This document shows, piece after piece, positions 45,908 to 57,700 of a stretch of DNA of 64,000 bases. The DNA is from Hemerocallis citrina. Taxonomy: Eukaryota > Streptophyta > Magnoliopsida > Asparagales > Asphodelaceae. The stretch is from NCBI GenBank assembly GCA_017893485.1, contig CM030365.1:30712289-30776288 (forward strand). The letters run 5' to 3'. The stretch's first letter is position 1; each line of letters begins with the position of its first letter. Under the pieces are notes generated by a model that was given only the letters and a program-made list of their open reading frames with translations, was not told the origin of the DNA and did not search any database. The translations under genes and the position numbers were made by a program.

Positions 45908-46519
45908 GGAAAGAAAGAAGATCTATTGTCGAGATTTCTATCGGAGATGGAAAAGAATCCAGAGTACATCACTCGCAAATATTAAGAGATATCATACTAA
46001 ATTTTCTTATCACTGGTAAGGACACCACAGTAGGGACCTTATCTTGGTTCATCTACGTTCTCTGCAAGTATCCTTTGGTACAGGAGAAGGTTGCTCAAGA
46101 AGTGAAAAATGCAATTGAAGTAGACGAAGACATCTCCTTCATCCAGTACTATGCCAACCTTTTAACTGATGAAGTCATAAATAAGATGCAATACCTTCAT
46201 GCTGCTTTAGCAGTGACATTGAGACTATATCCAGCTGTTCCTATGGTTAGTTGTTCCATCTAATCGATATTCCTCCTTGGTTCAATATTCATTATTAATT
46301 TCCTAATTTACTGATCATATAATTTGATGTATGAAGGATTCAAAAGTTTGCTTCTCAAACGACACTTTGCCTGATGGATTTGATACGACAAAAGGAGATG
46401 TTATAACTTATTTGCCGTATGCCATGGGAAGAATGAAGTACTTATGGGGTGAAGATGCAGAAAATTTTCGACAAGAAAGGTGGATCAATGAAAATGGGTC
46501 ATTCATTTCCATATCTTAA
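45908..46519 (+). pseudogene. CYP704: Cytochrome P450 CYP704-like fragment captured by a Helitron
   Basis: Exon one (45908-46245) has EDLLSRFLSEMEKNPE. After a one-base shift near 45980 it has the I-helix as LITGKDTTVGTLSW, LVQEKVAQEVKNA, and the K-helix as LAVTLRLYPAVPM, where the Glu of ExxR is Val. A GT-AG intron of 91 bp (46246-46336) leads to exon two (46337-46519): KVCFSNDTLPDGF, YLPYAMGRMKYLWGEDAE and NFRQERW (Pro of PERF-like box is Gln). The heme-binding Cys loop is absent. In the family these enzymes act in fatty-acid hydroxylation; this piece cannot be active. The subfamily call rests on LPDGF and YAMGRMKYLWG and is fairly sure. Confidence 0.85.
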
Positions 46520-47764
46520 TGTCAAACGTACATCTGAATGTCATGCTTATGACTTTCCTTATCTTTTTCTTTCTAACCAGATTGCACAAATATGTGACTT
46601 GTGAAGGCTTGCAGGTAGTTGCATATGTGGTCTTTTCTATACTGTGGAAAGTGCGACAGATTGTGCTTCCTTATGTGGGCTTCTACTACGGTACAATTCT
46701 ATTTTGTGTATAATTAAAAATATGTTGCGTTTGGCAGACTATATTAAAATTTTTAATTCTAAATCTAAGCCATAAGTAATTCCATTTTATCAATCTTATT
46801 TTAAAGATATGTTTGGAAATGCAGCTGTGATATTGCTATTAGCTGATTTTCCCCTTTGTTGATTTAATAGGTTATATAAGTTTTGTAAAATGCATACAGG
46901 TGTCAGAAGGTTTAAAATTGGGTTCCTGATTCGCTGCTTTTTTAAGGAGCAGGCCAGAAACTATGCAATTTTGAAAAGGTGGCTCAAATTTGAAGCGTCC
47001 GGATAAGATGAGCTACAGTTTCTAACTTATGGTGACATGGGATGGGAGAGGCTCCACTAGATCCATCTGTTGAGCATTCACTACATTCAGGTAATCCTTT
47101 AAGTACACATTTAATATCCCTTCTTTTCTGCTACACGTTTACTTATCATTTGTTGAAATATGGTCACTGTCGAAAATGAATGAATCGTCAAGCTCTCATT
47201 TTCATTATTTGGACAAATTGTCTCTACTTTTATGTAACCTTGAACTGGCAGAAATTTGTGATATTTGGTAAAAACATCAGGTAGCACTCCTTTTTAGTCA
47301 AAAAACACTCCTTTTGAAATTGGTTAAAATTCTATATGTTTGGATGATGAATTGTACTGGCAACATCTAAGCCAATAGGAACGACAAAGGTGCTACAATT
47401 TCTGTCTTACTACCTTTTAGTTTTTTTGATTAATTTGGTTGCATTCATAAAAAAATGGTCCTGTTTGTTTCTAAAATATCAGATGCACAATTCTGGCCAA
47501 TGGGAAGAATGAAGTCCATTACCTGCTTCTCAAACATGAATTGCAAACTAAATGCCCGCTGAAACATAAATTGCACATGTATTTTCATCTCCATTTATAA
47601 CATCAGTTATAAACAGTACGGGTAACAATAACAACAATTACACATCGAGAAAATACATGAGGCTTTTAACGGCAAGCAAATTAAAGAAAAAATAAGTGTA
47701 TTATTCTACATACTAAGATTGTCATATATATGTATGTTTAACTACTCTTCATTTTCTACTATAG
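46520..47764. other. Helitron interior, possibly intron sequence of captured genes
   Basis: AT-rich with TTTG/ATTT tracts. No coding segment recognised. It ends in TTTCTACTATAG, a good splice acceptor for the next exon. Confidence 0.4.
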
Positions 47765-47890
47765 GCTGAAGTTGAAGTTGAGAGGCTAGATAAACTGAAG
47801 GCCAGTAAGATGAAGGAAATAGCTTTGAAGAAACGAACTGAATTTGAAGATATATTTGCCCGTGCTCACATCGATATAGATTCAGTAGCC
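47765..47890 (+). pseudogene. MAP65: MAP65/PRC1-like exon captured by the Helitron
   Basis: Directly after the CTATAG acceptor the frame reads AEVEVERLDKLKASKMKEIA then KKRTEFEDIFARAHIDIDS, 42 codons that closely resemble a conserved internal exon of plant 65-kDa microtubule-associated proteins (relatives read ERLDxLKASKMKE). Similarity stops at about 47890 and a stop follows at about 47904. MAP65 proteins bundle antiparallel microtubules; this isolated exon cannot. It keeps the acceptor, so it was captured as genomic DNA. Confidence 0.8.
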
Positions 47891-50287
47891 TTCAGTTATT
47901 TATAAATACGACTAAAGCAATCTACAGTATGAAACATCAACTGAGATATCAATGCAATCCTTTCTTCGGTAGCTATAACTTTTTTTTCATATAGTTATTT
48001 ATAAATTTTCCTATTCGCAAACTGTTCTTTTTCTTTCTTTATTCTTGAGATGTTTTAATGTGAAAATAACCAAAGCTGAGCATTAGTCGAATTTGATGTT
48101 TACATTGGCTTGATTCTATATATGGGCAACATTTGTTGGGTTTTGACATTGATGGTTAATGATTTGATCATAACTAGACTATTGTAGCTTAACTGTAAAT
48201 TGTTCTCCTTTATTTTTCAGTCGTGCATCGCACGTGCATTATACTAGTCCATATATATTACAAATAAACACCACACATGCGGGTTTCCCAGAATAAGGGG
48301 CCAAATTCACTTATTCCCTCTAATTAAATCTTATAATATCTAATTATAGCATATTAGCTCATACACCATGCACCATGTAGTTATAAATACCTATAAGGGC
48401 CTATATGCCCCAAAACATGCACGGGATAAAAATATACATAAACAATTTAATATATATAATTTTTTATATTTCAACACATCACAATAACCCATAATATAGA
48501 TTCTATATACTTACAATAGTCAATTTCACCACATATCTCCAAAAACCCAGTTTGGATCCTTAAAAATCTGTATTTTCAATAAAAATTCACTTTTTGGCAT
48601 AACTCCCACAAAATATATCAAAAGGCCACGAAATTCGGCCACAATATAAATTATTTATAAATAAACATACTCACCTGACGGATCGAGCAAACGATGTCCC
48701 ATGTCCGCCCTGTAGCCAGTCGAAGTTCGACTTTTTCCACCTAAATAGGAAATTATAGGACCGATTAGCTTAAAACTCAAAACTCGACCTACGAACCTCC
48801 AAATTCGAATCCGTCTTCACCCACGTGTCAAAAATGACCTAAGTAGCTGAGCTACATCGACGGATTTCGAATTCGGGTCCCAATACAAACATTCCCTTAT
48901 TGATCAGAGGCTTTCTCATAGGAAAATTTCCTATTTTCTAATTTCTTTAATCCTTTTTTTCCTAACCTCACATATTAGGGTTAATAATAATAATGAGACT
49001 CAACTACACCTCCGAACCCATCAAATCTTCACCTAAATCTCGCTTGGGCATTTCACCGAATACCCGGCGTAGACTTTTCACCTATAATCCATTTAATTTA
49101 GCTGGAAGCCTATAAAAATCATCCTAAATTCATATTAGTACTTTCATAATATTCTACACCCTCATATGCATTTTCTACAATTATTTGGATCGAGTTTTCT
49201 ACCCGATTTCATAAACCCTATAGTTCGTGTTTATGCCAAAATCACTACTCCCTATTTTATTCTAATGGCTCACTATAATTTTTACTACCATACAAAAGAT
49301 AATTCTTATATATATATCTCTATTTTACAAATCCAAAATCCTAATTTATCAACAACTTACAATTTCTCTAACCATCTACCAATTCTTCCAATCTACCACT
49401 TCCAACCTCTCTAAATTTCTCTATTATAATATTTCTACTCAATAAAACTAACCAAACTTAATTTTATACAATAAAATAAAAAGGGATATACCTTCCCGAA
49501 ATTCTTTCCAAAAATTGACGCTACCACGTTGTAGAGAACTCCCCAATTAGTCATCCCCTCGATTTATTGCGAAAATGGCGGAGAAATGGGTTGGATTTGG
49601 GCGGGAGAGAGAGAGGGCCGAATGTGGGGTTTTTTTTGGTCGGGAGAACTGATCGGGAAGGAGGAAGAAGAAAGATGGAAAGAAGAAGGAAAATGGGGTG
49701 GGGTGTTTTTAATAAAAAATATATATATTAATAATAATAGTTAGGTACAATTACCTATAGGCCCTCCAAATCCAGAATATTACAAATAAACCCCAACTCT
49801 TTTCTATAATAATACGAACAATACCAATTACATTAAAATTAACTTATAATAATCCCCCAAAATTATAAAATAAAATGAACAATATTTATTCACATAAAAT
49901 CTCAACTCATGGCCCCCATATATCAATAATACCAATCTACCACAAATATCCATACCAATATCAATATTAAAAATAAATAAAATAAGATATCCCTTAAAAA
50001 TAATTCTCACCCCTACAAAATACAAAAACGAATATTTTCGGTATTTTAAAATCCGAGGTGTTACATGTGTATAGATGACAATCTTTTTGAATAGCTAGGT
50101 TGACTTGCTATTTTTTTGATGGGTGTGGTATGAACCCATTGGATGATGACATGATTGTATTGATGACAATATCACTGTAAACTCTTTTTGAATGAATGAA
50201 ACTAGTATGTTTTCTGACCAATGCTAGTGTGTGTTATGGGTTTTTCCTTACTATTGCTGTTTGATTATGTCAGTACTAGCTTTCAGA

Positions 50288-51225
50288 TTGTAGGAAGGAC
50301 CAGAAGCAACCGGAGCGGCCAGACTGAAGTCAAAGGCAGTGGATCCAACGGTACTGGCCTTGATGTGAGGGAAGAATTTGCTCGGGTATATCAGATGATT
50401 GGAGCAATTGTGGAGGCTAGCAGGCACCAAGCGCCGCCACAAGGAGCACCAAGACTTGTTGTAAATGCAAATCCGGTGAAGATGGTGGAATCCTTCAAAT
50501 GGATGAAACCGCCAGTCTTCAAGGACAGGCTGACCCCACAGTTACTGATGACTGATATATCAGGTAGAGACGGTATTTGAAGTGATAGTGACTCCAGAGG
50601 ACAGCAAGGTTCATCTAGCCACAATCTTGCTAGAGAAGGATGCCAAAGTTTGGTGGCAGTCCGTGAAGCGTGGTCTTGGAGAAGGTCAGATCACTTGGGA
50701 ATATTTCCTTGAGGAATTCCGACAGCATTATTTTCCATGGATGTGCAAGAAGAGAAGGCGATGGAGTTCCACAATTTGAAGTAAGGACATATCTCTATCA
50801 GGGAATATGAGACGAAGTTTTCTCAGCTGTCACGGTATGCACCGGAGATGGTTCAGGAGGAAGCGAAGAAGGCCCAGAGGTTTGAACAAGGGCTTAGGCC
50901 TGGACTGAGGTCAAGGATGGTTCCATTGGGCATTCGCCGATTCGACAAACTGGTGAGGCGAGCCGCGGTGATAGAGTCAGACATGAATAAGAGTCAAGGA
51001 AGGACAGAGTTTTGGAACAAAGGGAAGAGATCCACCCCAGCATCCAAATTCAAGAAGCAGGGCAAGAGTCAGAAATTTCAGAAAATTAGTGCCAAGATGG
51101 GCGGATACAAGCTCGGAAGCTGCTTCCACTATGGAGACCAGGGACACTTCAAGGATCAATGCCCCAGGAGGAATGCCCAGAGCTGTTTCCAGTGCTGGCT
51201 AGAAGGGCATATTAGGCCGAATTGA
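50288..51225 (+). pseudogene. Gypsy-B gag with CCHC knuckles (frameshifted)
   Basis: After an acceptor-like TAGCTTTCAG (50278-50287) the frame starts RTRSNRSGQ, then EEFARVYQMIGAIVEASRHQ and VESFKWMKPPVFK. A frameshift near 50525 precedes VETVFEVIVTPEDSKVHLAT, LLEKDAKVWWQSV and TWEYFLEEFRQHYFP (retrotransposon gag core). A second shift near 50740 precedes EYETKFSQLSRYAPEMV and QRFEQGLRPGLRSRM. The first zinc knuckle reads CFHYGDQGHFKDQC, with Tyr for the second Cys. The second is CFQCWLEGHIRPN followed by TGA. Not functional. Confidence 0.85.
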
Positions 51226-51352
51226 CCCCAAAATTCAAGGAACAGCATCAGGGCAGGGTCGGGAGCAACCAACAAAGTAAAGAAGCCTATGCGTCAAGGA
51301 AGGGTGTTCGCCTTGCCAGGAAGGATGCTGAAGAAGATGAAGGGGTGATCAC

Positions 51353-51475
51353 TGGTATGTAAAGAAATGATGTAATGAAGTTCTAAGTTGTATTTTGGGT
51401 TTTTGTGGGAAGTTGATGAAGGACGAACTTTTGTAACATGACATATATATATATATAAATGGAATTTTGGCTACA
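51353..51475 (+). other. Candidate intron or deletion scar at the Gypsy-B protease
   Basis: The frame EEDEGVITG is followed by GTATGTAAAG (from about 51355). An AT-rich interval ends TTTTGGCTACAG before TCTTGTTCGATGG (VLFDGG), the remains of the protease motif. The rest of the protease is deleted, so RT linker sequence ([15 protein letters not shown]) comes at once. The position equals the intron-like interval of Gypsy-A at 69-229. The 3' splice position is ambiguous. Confidence 0.4.
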
Positions 51476-51485
51476 GTCTTGTTCG

Positions 51486-54235
51486 ATGGTGGCTGAAGAA
51501 TGAAGTCAAGAAGCAGATTGAGGAATTCTTGCAGAAGGGATTTATCAGACCAAGTGCATCACCATGGGGAGCACCAGTATTGCTTGTTAAGAAGAAGGAC
51601 GGATTAGCCAAGATGTGTATTGATTATCAGGAATTGAATAAGGTCACTATTCGGAACAAGTACCTAATTTCCGGGATCGATGATTTTTTCGATCAGCTTC
51701 AGGGAGCAGCAGTATATTCCAAGATTGATCTGCGGTCTGGATATCATCAAGTGCGAGTCAAGGATGAGGATGTACCTAAGACAGCCTTTCGGACTCGGCA
51801 TGGACACTATGAATTCTTGGTAATGCCGTTCGGAGTGACTAACGCTCCAGTGATCTTCATGGACTTAATGAACAGAATTCTACATCCGTTTATTGACTCT
51901 TTTATTGTGGTCTTCATCAACGACATTTTGGTGTACTCAAGGACGGAAGAGGATCATGCTAAACAACTGACAGCGGTCCTGAGCAAGCTACAAGAGCATT
52001 AGTTATACACCAAATTGTCCAAGTGTGAATTCTGGAAATCGGAAGTTGTATTTCTAGACCAAATCCTTTCTAAGGAGGGAGCGGCAACAGATCCCCAAAA
52101 GATTAAAGCAGTCAAGGGATGGCCACAGCCAAAGACGGTGAAATAGGTAAGGATTTTTCTGGCTATGACTGGGTATTACCGGAGGTTTATCCAGAATTAT
52201 GCAAGAATAGCTGTATCCCTTACAGCGTTGACCAAGAAGAACCAAAGTTTTGACTGGACGGAGAAGTGTGAAGATAGTTTGCAAAAACTGAATAACCGAT
52301 TGATCTCTGCACCAATATTAGTTTTACCTCAGGAGGATAAAGACTATGTCATCTACAGCGATGCATCGTATTTGGGGTTCGGATGTGTGCTGATGCAGAA
52401 AGGCAAGGTTATAGCTTATGGATCAAGACGGCTACGACCACATGAGAAGAACTGCCCAACTCACGACTTGCAACTTGCAGCCATAATCTTCGCTTTAAAA
52501 TCATAAAGGCATTATATCTACGGAGCAAAAGTAGAGATATACACTGACCATAAGAGCTTGAAGTACATATACAAGTAGAAGGACCTTAATTTAAGGTAGA
52601 GGAGATGGTTGGAAGTCCTTAAAGATATCAGGCCTGAAATCATATATCATCCAGGAAAGGCCAACGTGGTGGCCAATGCACTCAGTAGGAAGAGAAGTGT
52701 GGATACACTGGTAGAGACCCGGAAGGAGTTAGATGCGGAGATCAGGCAAGCAGGCATTGAAGTAGTTGCTCAGCACATAAGTGTGGTTTTGGCACAGTTG
52801 GTATTACAGCCAAGCTTGAATAAGCAGATGAAGAAGGCTCAGACTGAAGACCCGGAGATAGAAGCCATGAAAAGGCAAGTGCACAAAGGAGAATTGCCCG
52901 AATTCAGTAAGAGAAGGTTCACTATGGTTTGGCAACAGACTGTGTGTACCAAAGGACAAGGAGTTGAGAGAAGACATCATGAAGGAAGCTCACTCCACAT
53001 TTCTCGCGATTCACCAAGGAAGCACCAAGATGTATCGTGGTATAAAACAGTATTATTGGCGGTAAGGGATGAAGCGAGACATAGCAGAGTTCGTGGCCAA
53101 ATGTCTGACGTGCCAAGAAGTTAAGGCCGAGAATAAGAAACCAGGAGGATTGCTACAACCTCTACCCTTTCCAGAATGGAAATGAGAGAACATCGGTATG
53201 GACTTTATCACTGGATTACCTAGGAGCCCTAAGGGAAATGACTCGATATGGGTGATTATGGGCCGATTAATAAAATCGACACATTTTCTTTCAGTAAAGA
53301 CAACCTGGTCAGTCGAGAAGTTGGCCGAAATGTACATCGAGAACATAGTGAAGCTACATGGAGTGTCAGTGTGGATAGTATTTGACCGAAATGCAAGGTT
53401 TACATCTCGATTCTAGCAGAGTCTACAATCAGCGTTGGGAACCAGAATAGACTTCAGCACAGTTTTTCATCCACAGACTGATGGACAGATAGAGAGGGTC
53501 AATAGGATTCTTGAAGACATGTTGAGGGCATGCATTTTGGACTTCGGAGGAAGTTGGGAGAAATACCTAGCCTTGGTAGAGTTTGCCTAGAATAACAGTT
53601 ATCAAGCAAGCATTGGTATGGCCCCATATGAAGCCTTGTATGTCAGGAGATGCAGAACACCTGTGTGTTGGTACGAGGTAGGATAGTGGCAGATGTATGG
53701 GCCAGAAATCATACAGCAAACATCGAAAAATATCGAGCTTATTCAGAAAAGACTACAAAGAGCACAGAGCAGGCAGAAGAGCTATGCCGACAACCGCCGA
53801 AGACAGCTGGAATTTGAGGAAGGCGATTCCATATTTCTCAAGGTGTCGCCGACAAAAGGAGTTATCAGGTTTGGAAAGGGCGGGAAGTTAGCTCCGAGAT
53901 ACATTGGACCATACAAACATCTGAAGATGATTGACAGGATGGCTTATAAGTTGGAGCTACAGGCCGAGTTATCTCAAGTGCATGACGTGTTTCACGTCTC
54001 TACGCTACGGAAGTATGTGCCAGATTCGAGCCATCAGTTACCAGAAGTTCTAGAAGATCTGCAGATTAATCTTTCCTACAAGGAGAAACCGGTCAGGATA
54101 CTTGATCATCAAGACAAGGTACTACGAAACAAGGTCATCCCGATGGTCAAGGTTCTTTGGAGGAATCAATTCGTGGAAGAAGCCACCTGGGAGCCGGAGA
54201 GCCGTATGAAGACTTTGTATCCAGATTTGTTTTAG
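51486..54235 (+). pseudogene. Gypsy-B pol: RT, RNase H, integrase, chromodomain-like tail
   Basis: [57 protein letters not shown], and the catalytic box as [11 protein letters not shown], where relatives have FIDD (Asp to Asn). TAG stops interrupt [32 protein letters not shown] and others. RNase [16 protein letters not shown] and [12 protein letters not shown]. Integrase: frameshifted zinc-binding region, GMDFITGLPRSPKGNDSIWV, FDRNARFTSRF and HPQTDGQIERVNRILEDMLR; the three acidic residues of the core remain. C-terminus: KLAPRYIGPY, HDVFHVSTLRKYVPDSS and a chromodomain-like end with EEATWEPES, stop at 54233-54235. Confidence 0.92.
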
Positions 54236-54289
54236 GTGTTGTTTGTCTTTCTTTTCTTTCTCCCACTAGTGTCGTTCTGGGGACAGAAC

Positions 54290-54308
54290 GATTCTAAGGA
54301 GGGAGTCA
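54290..54308 (+). other. Polypurine tract of Gypsy-B
   Basis: AAGGAGGGAGT lies just before the inferred 3' LTR start, the standard place for plus-strand priming. Confidence 0.65.
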
Positions 54309-54333
54309 TATAATATCCCGTATAATATAATGA

Positions 54334-54376
<43 letters not shown>

Positions 54377-54379
<3 letters not shown>

Positions 54380-54703
54380 AAAGCTTTGCACTAGGCCTTC
54401 GGGCGTTCATATCGATGATCCGAACCGTTCACATTGATCTACACATCTAAATTAGTCTAAATATGTAAAATCAAATCATTTGAAATTCATTTGTCCATCC
54501 ATCATGTGACTATAAAAAAACAATAATTTTCAGCCATACAATTTTGTAACACTACAATGGATAGGCAAATGAATTTCAAATGATTTGATTTTACATATTT
54601 AGACTAATTTAGATATGTAGATCAATGTGAACGGTTCGGATCGTCGATATGAACGCCCGAAGGCCTAGTGCACACGCCATGTGCAGTGCACAACCGAAAC
54701 TTT

Positions 54704-54706
<3 letters not shown>
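54377..54706. mobile_element. Foldback MITE (330 bp) inside a (TA)n tract
   Basis: GGGAAAG opens the left end and CTTTCCC closes the right. Inverted arms of about 115 bp (CACTAGGCCTTCGGGCGTTC against GAACGCCCGAAGGCCTAGTG, and AAATCATTTGAAATTCATTTG with its complement) leave a loop of about 80 bp. The right end has about 25 extra bases (CACGCCATGTGCAGTGCAC) not in the left. TA repeats on both sides mean a TA target duplication. No ORF. Confidence 0.9.

Positions 54707-54757
<51 letters not shown>
54707..54757. repeat. (TA)n microsatellite, right of the MITE
   Basis: About 25 TA units; a second run of about 20 units lies at 54336-54376 left of the MITE. Confidence 0.95.
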
Positions 54758-54760
<3 letters not shown>

Positions 54761-57700
54761 CTGTATGTCTATATATTGCAGTGTTTGTTTGATTATATAT
54801 GTATGAATGATGGAGTGCATTTATGTTTGCAGGGCGGTTCGCGTGGATTGTTGCGTTCTTAATGGTGCCCGAGAATGAGAAGGACCGATACTGGTACATA
54901 CAATAGTTTTGAGTCGGTGTCTATGCAAATATGCAATTGTACGGTATTACAATGGATATTCTTTGCATGCACTCAAATATAACCTCTCATCTCTCATCTA
55001 AAGCTTGATCAAGACCAAAAATTTCAGCCAAGGCTTCATAAAAAAAACAAGGGGCTAGAACCTTGGTTTTGGGGAAAACCACCTAGCCACCTCACCCTAC
55101 CCCCTCCCCTATTTTGGGCTGGCCTACCCCCCTCTCTCCCTCACTCCTCTCTTGATTAAAAACCCCCTTCTCACCTCTTGAGCTCTGGAAATTTCAGAAA
55201 AAAAAAAAAGAAAAGGAAGGAGTGAAAGGAGCTACAAGGAGAAGTGTTCTCAAACTTGGAGTAGGATTTTGGATGAGGAAGCTCAAGGCACCCCCCCATC
55301 TTCTCAAGACAAATAAGGTTGGGGAGTTCTCTGAACTTTTTCATGTTCATTCTTATTTAATTTCTTGCATGCATGAGTTGTAGAAGTATGAGGATAGTTG
55401 TTTAAGAGTAGATTGTTAGAATCTGAAAGTAAAAATGGAAAACATGATCTACATGTCATTTTCCCGAATTTTCCCAGAACAAAATACTTGGAAATTGATG
55501 ATGAATTTTATACACGATGATCTCGTATATGTCTAGAAGATGAATGATTTATTTTGGAATTTTCTGATGATATTTGTTATTTTAATAAAATCGATTTTGA
55601 GGACTAAGTCGTAAGGCAGAGACTGGGTCTGTCTATTGTAATAACTGAACTTGTGGGAATTCTTAGAATTAATTGACACATGATCTAGTTATGAAATTTT
55701 TACCATGTTGTCTTGAATTCATCTAGAATCTACGAAAAAATCATAAAATTATTTGGATGAAGTTTGATGCATGTTCAAAATTAATTAATCAAGAGTAGTC
55801 AAGACAGTGAATGAAGAACAACAGAACTTTAATGCATATTTACAACAGGTAGCACTCTTTGATTACTTGGAATTTGGATGTGAAACTTTTTGCATGTTGT
55901 ACATGATGATGTCTAGTTTAGGTTATGCAAAATTTGATGAGCATTTAATAAGTATGCGATTTATGATGAATATTTTAGCATGTACTGTGCATAACTCAGT
56001 CAGTATTGACACTCTGATAAGATGGTACTTTTGTGGCTCTGTAGGAGCATAATTTGAGGAAGTGTTCTACTAGGAAATTGTAGTAAACATCTAGAGATTT
56101 TCAAAAAGCCCTATTGGGAGAAATTCCTGTGAGGAGACTATCAAATATGATTTTTGCAAGATTGGACAGAAACTAGATTCTGAACTGAAGGCTCTGTTTG
56201 AGTAAAGCCTTATGTGTGGTTCTATATACCTGAGAGTAATGACCATTTTAGGGTAATCAAATGACATAATTTGGATTGGTGATCAACTAAAAAGTCGTAT
56301 AGGATATTCACACCTTTCCACAGAATCTAGATTTGTATCATTCCGATGAGCAGGTAAGGTTTTATGCCATCGGTAAGGTGCAGCCAGTGTACAGGAAGTA
56401 CACAGGCTGAGGTTTGTATGGCTATTTTGAGGATTTATATGACTGAATCTGAGGTGATGATCAAGTAGAGAGTTGTAGCTTAGGTCTTTACCTTTCCAGA
56501 TTAGGTTTGAACACCCAAATCTGAGTTGTATTGTGGGAGTTATGATCCTTTTAAGTTTCAGGCAGAAATACCGTAGTTGTTTAGTCATGGTTTTGACTAA
56601 GTGTTGGTAGAACCTTTCCCCTTTTTGTACCTAAGAGTTGATAACTCGCTGTTTGGGGATGAATGGTGTCATTTTGCTGGTCTTGTTGGTGTTGACTCCT
56701 GTGGAGGATTGTTGTGACTCGTGTAGTCACTAGGGTAGGGTGATACCCTACGTCTATCGACCCTAGATGTGAACTTCCGCCGAGGTGTTGGACGTCCAAG
56801 TTGGTGCCGTCGAGTTGTATTCATACTGGTTAAGGATGGATGCGAGCCATGGTGAGGGATGATTCCAAGCTAGGGGAAGTGGCGAGCAGGATTTGCAACG
56901 CCGGGGTCAGTGGTCGATGGGCCGAGTTTTGGAAGCAATCTTTTACCTGAATGGCTAGAGTGAGTCTTGGATTAGAGTGCTGTATTAGGGTATATAAAAT
57001 TGCATTAGTACTAGCAGACCATAGTCGGGTGTTATACTTTTCCTATCTTAGGGATATGGATTTGGTTCTCAGGTGCTGAGTTCACGGGTCTCGTATCTTG
57101 ATCTGTTGATTCCCAAAGAGCTGGGGTAAGAAACAGGAGAGGAGCTCCTGTTGGATAGGGAGATTTGACCCTCGAGGCCGTCATGTTCCTATGCGCGTGG
57201 GTTTTGTTCTATATGAGAATCATTGACGTCATTGGGTACATGGTTTTTTACCGGAAGGTTTGACACGACTTTTTGAGTGAGGTATGTGCACGGGTACTAT
57301 GTGGAAAACCCGACCACCTCTTCTAGGGACTGCAGTACGAGACTAGACCGAATGACTACAATCTCCTCAGACACAGAAATCTATTGGGAACAGGTTGAGT
57401 ACAAGAGTAGGATGCATGGCTAGGGTTCGAATCCCTGAAATGTGGAGAAAGACGACTAGATTTGGGGGCATATGTAGTATGGGATGCATATGTTTCCAAA
57501 GTCTTGCTTGCATTATAAGTAGGCCTGTGATTGATGCATTTAGTTGTAGAATCGTGGCATACAACGACACTATAACTCGAATCCATTAAACCCTAGTTGT
57601 CACATCACTTTTCTATTTTGCATAAATTATGGCCGTGATTGTTAGTTTGGAAATCACTGTTATTATCAGAATTGCGTCAGTCGAAGTACTGACGTTCCCC

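Larger units (their letters stand above)
44367..48247 (+). mobile_element. Helitron (3881 bp) with captured CYP704 and MAP65 exons
   Basis: The 5' end is TCTATACTATTATTAAG after a host A. The 3' end is a short hairpin (CGTGCATCGCACG, 48222-48234) followed nine bases later by CTAG and a host T. There is no target duplication, as expected for Helitrons. Copy 3 of the host LTR gives the empty site: its reverse complement near 62300 reads CATCATAATCA directly into a TCTATATATA-type sequence, as copy 2 does when the insert is removed. No Rep/helicase is seen, so it is non-autonomous. It carries two gene fragments in the same orientation, with introns kept. Confidence 0.92.
41206..50065 (-). mobile_element. 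Solo LTR of the long-LTR family, copy 2 (4979 bp net)
   Basis: It starts TGTACCACCCCAA, ends CCGAGGTGTTACA, and has the 5-bp direct repeat TGTGT on both sides (41201-41205 and 50066-50070). Subtracting the Helitron (3881 bp) leaves 4979 bp. The right end matches the start of copy 3 in reverse complement, and the interior matches it in blocks, including GTGAGCCACAGTATCCCAAC (about 43325) and TTGACGCTACCACGTTGTAG (about 49515). No coding domain. Sense strand is inferred as minus. ORFs such as 41918-42379 and 43014-43427 are chance frames in AT/C-rich LTR sequence. Confidence 0.9.
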
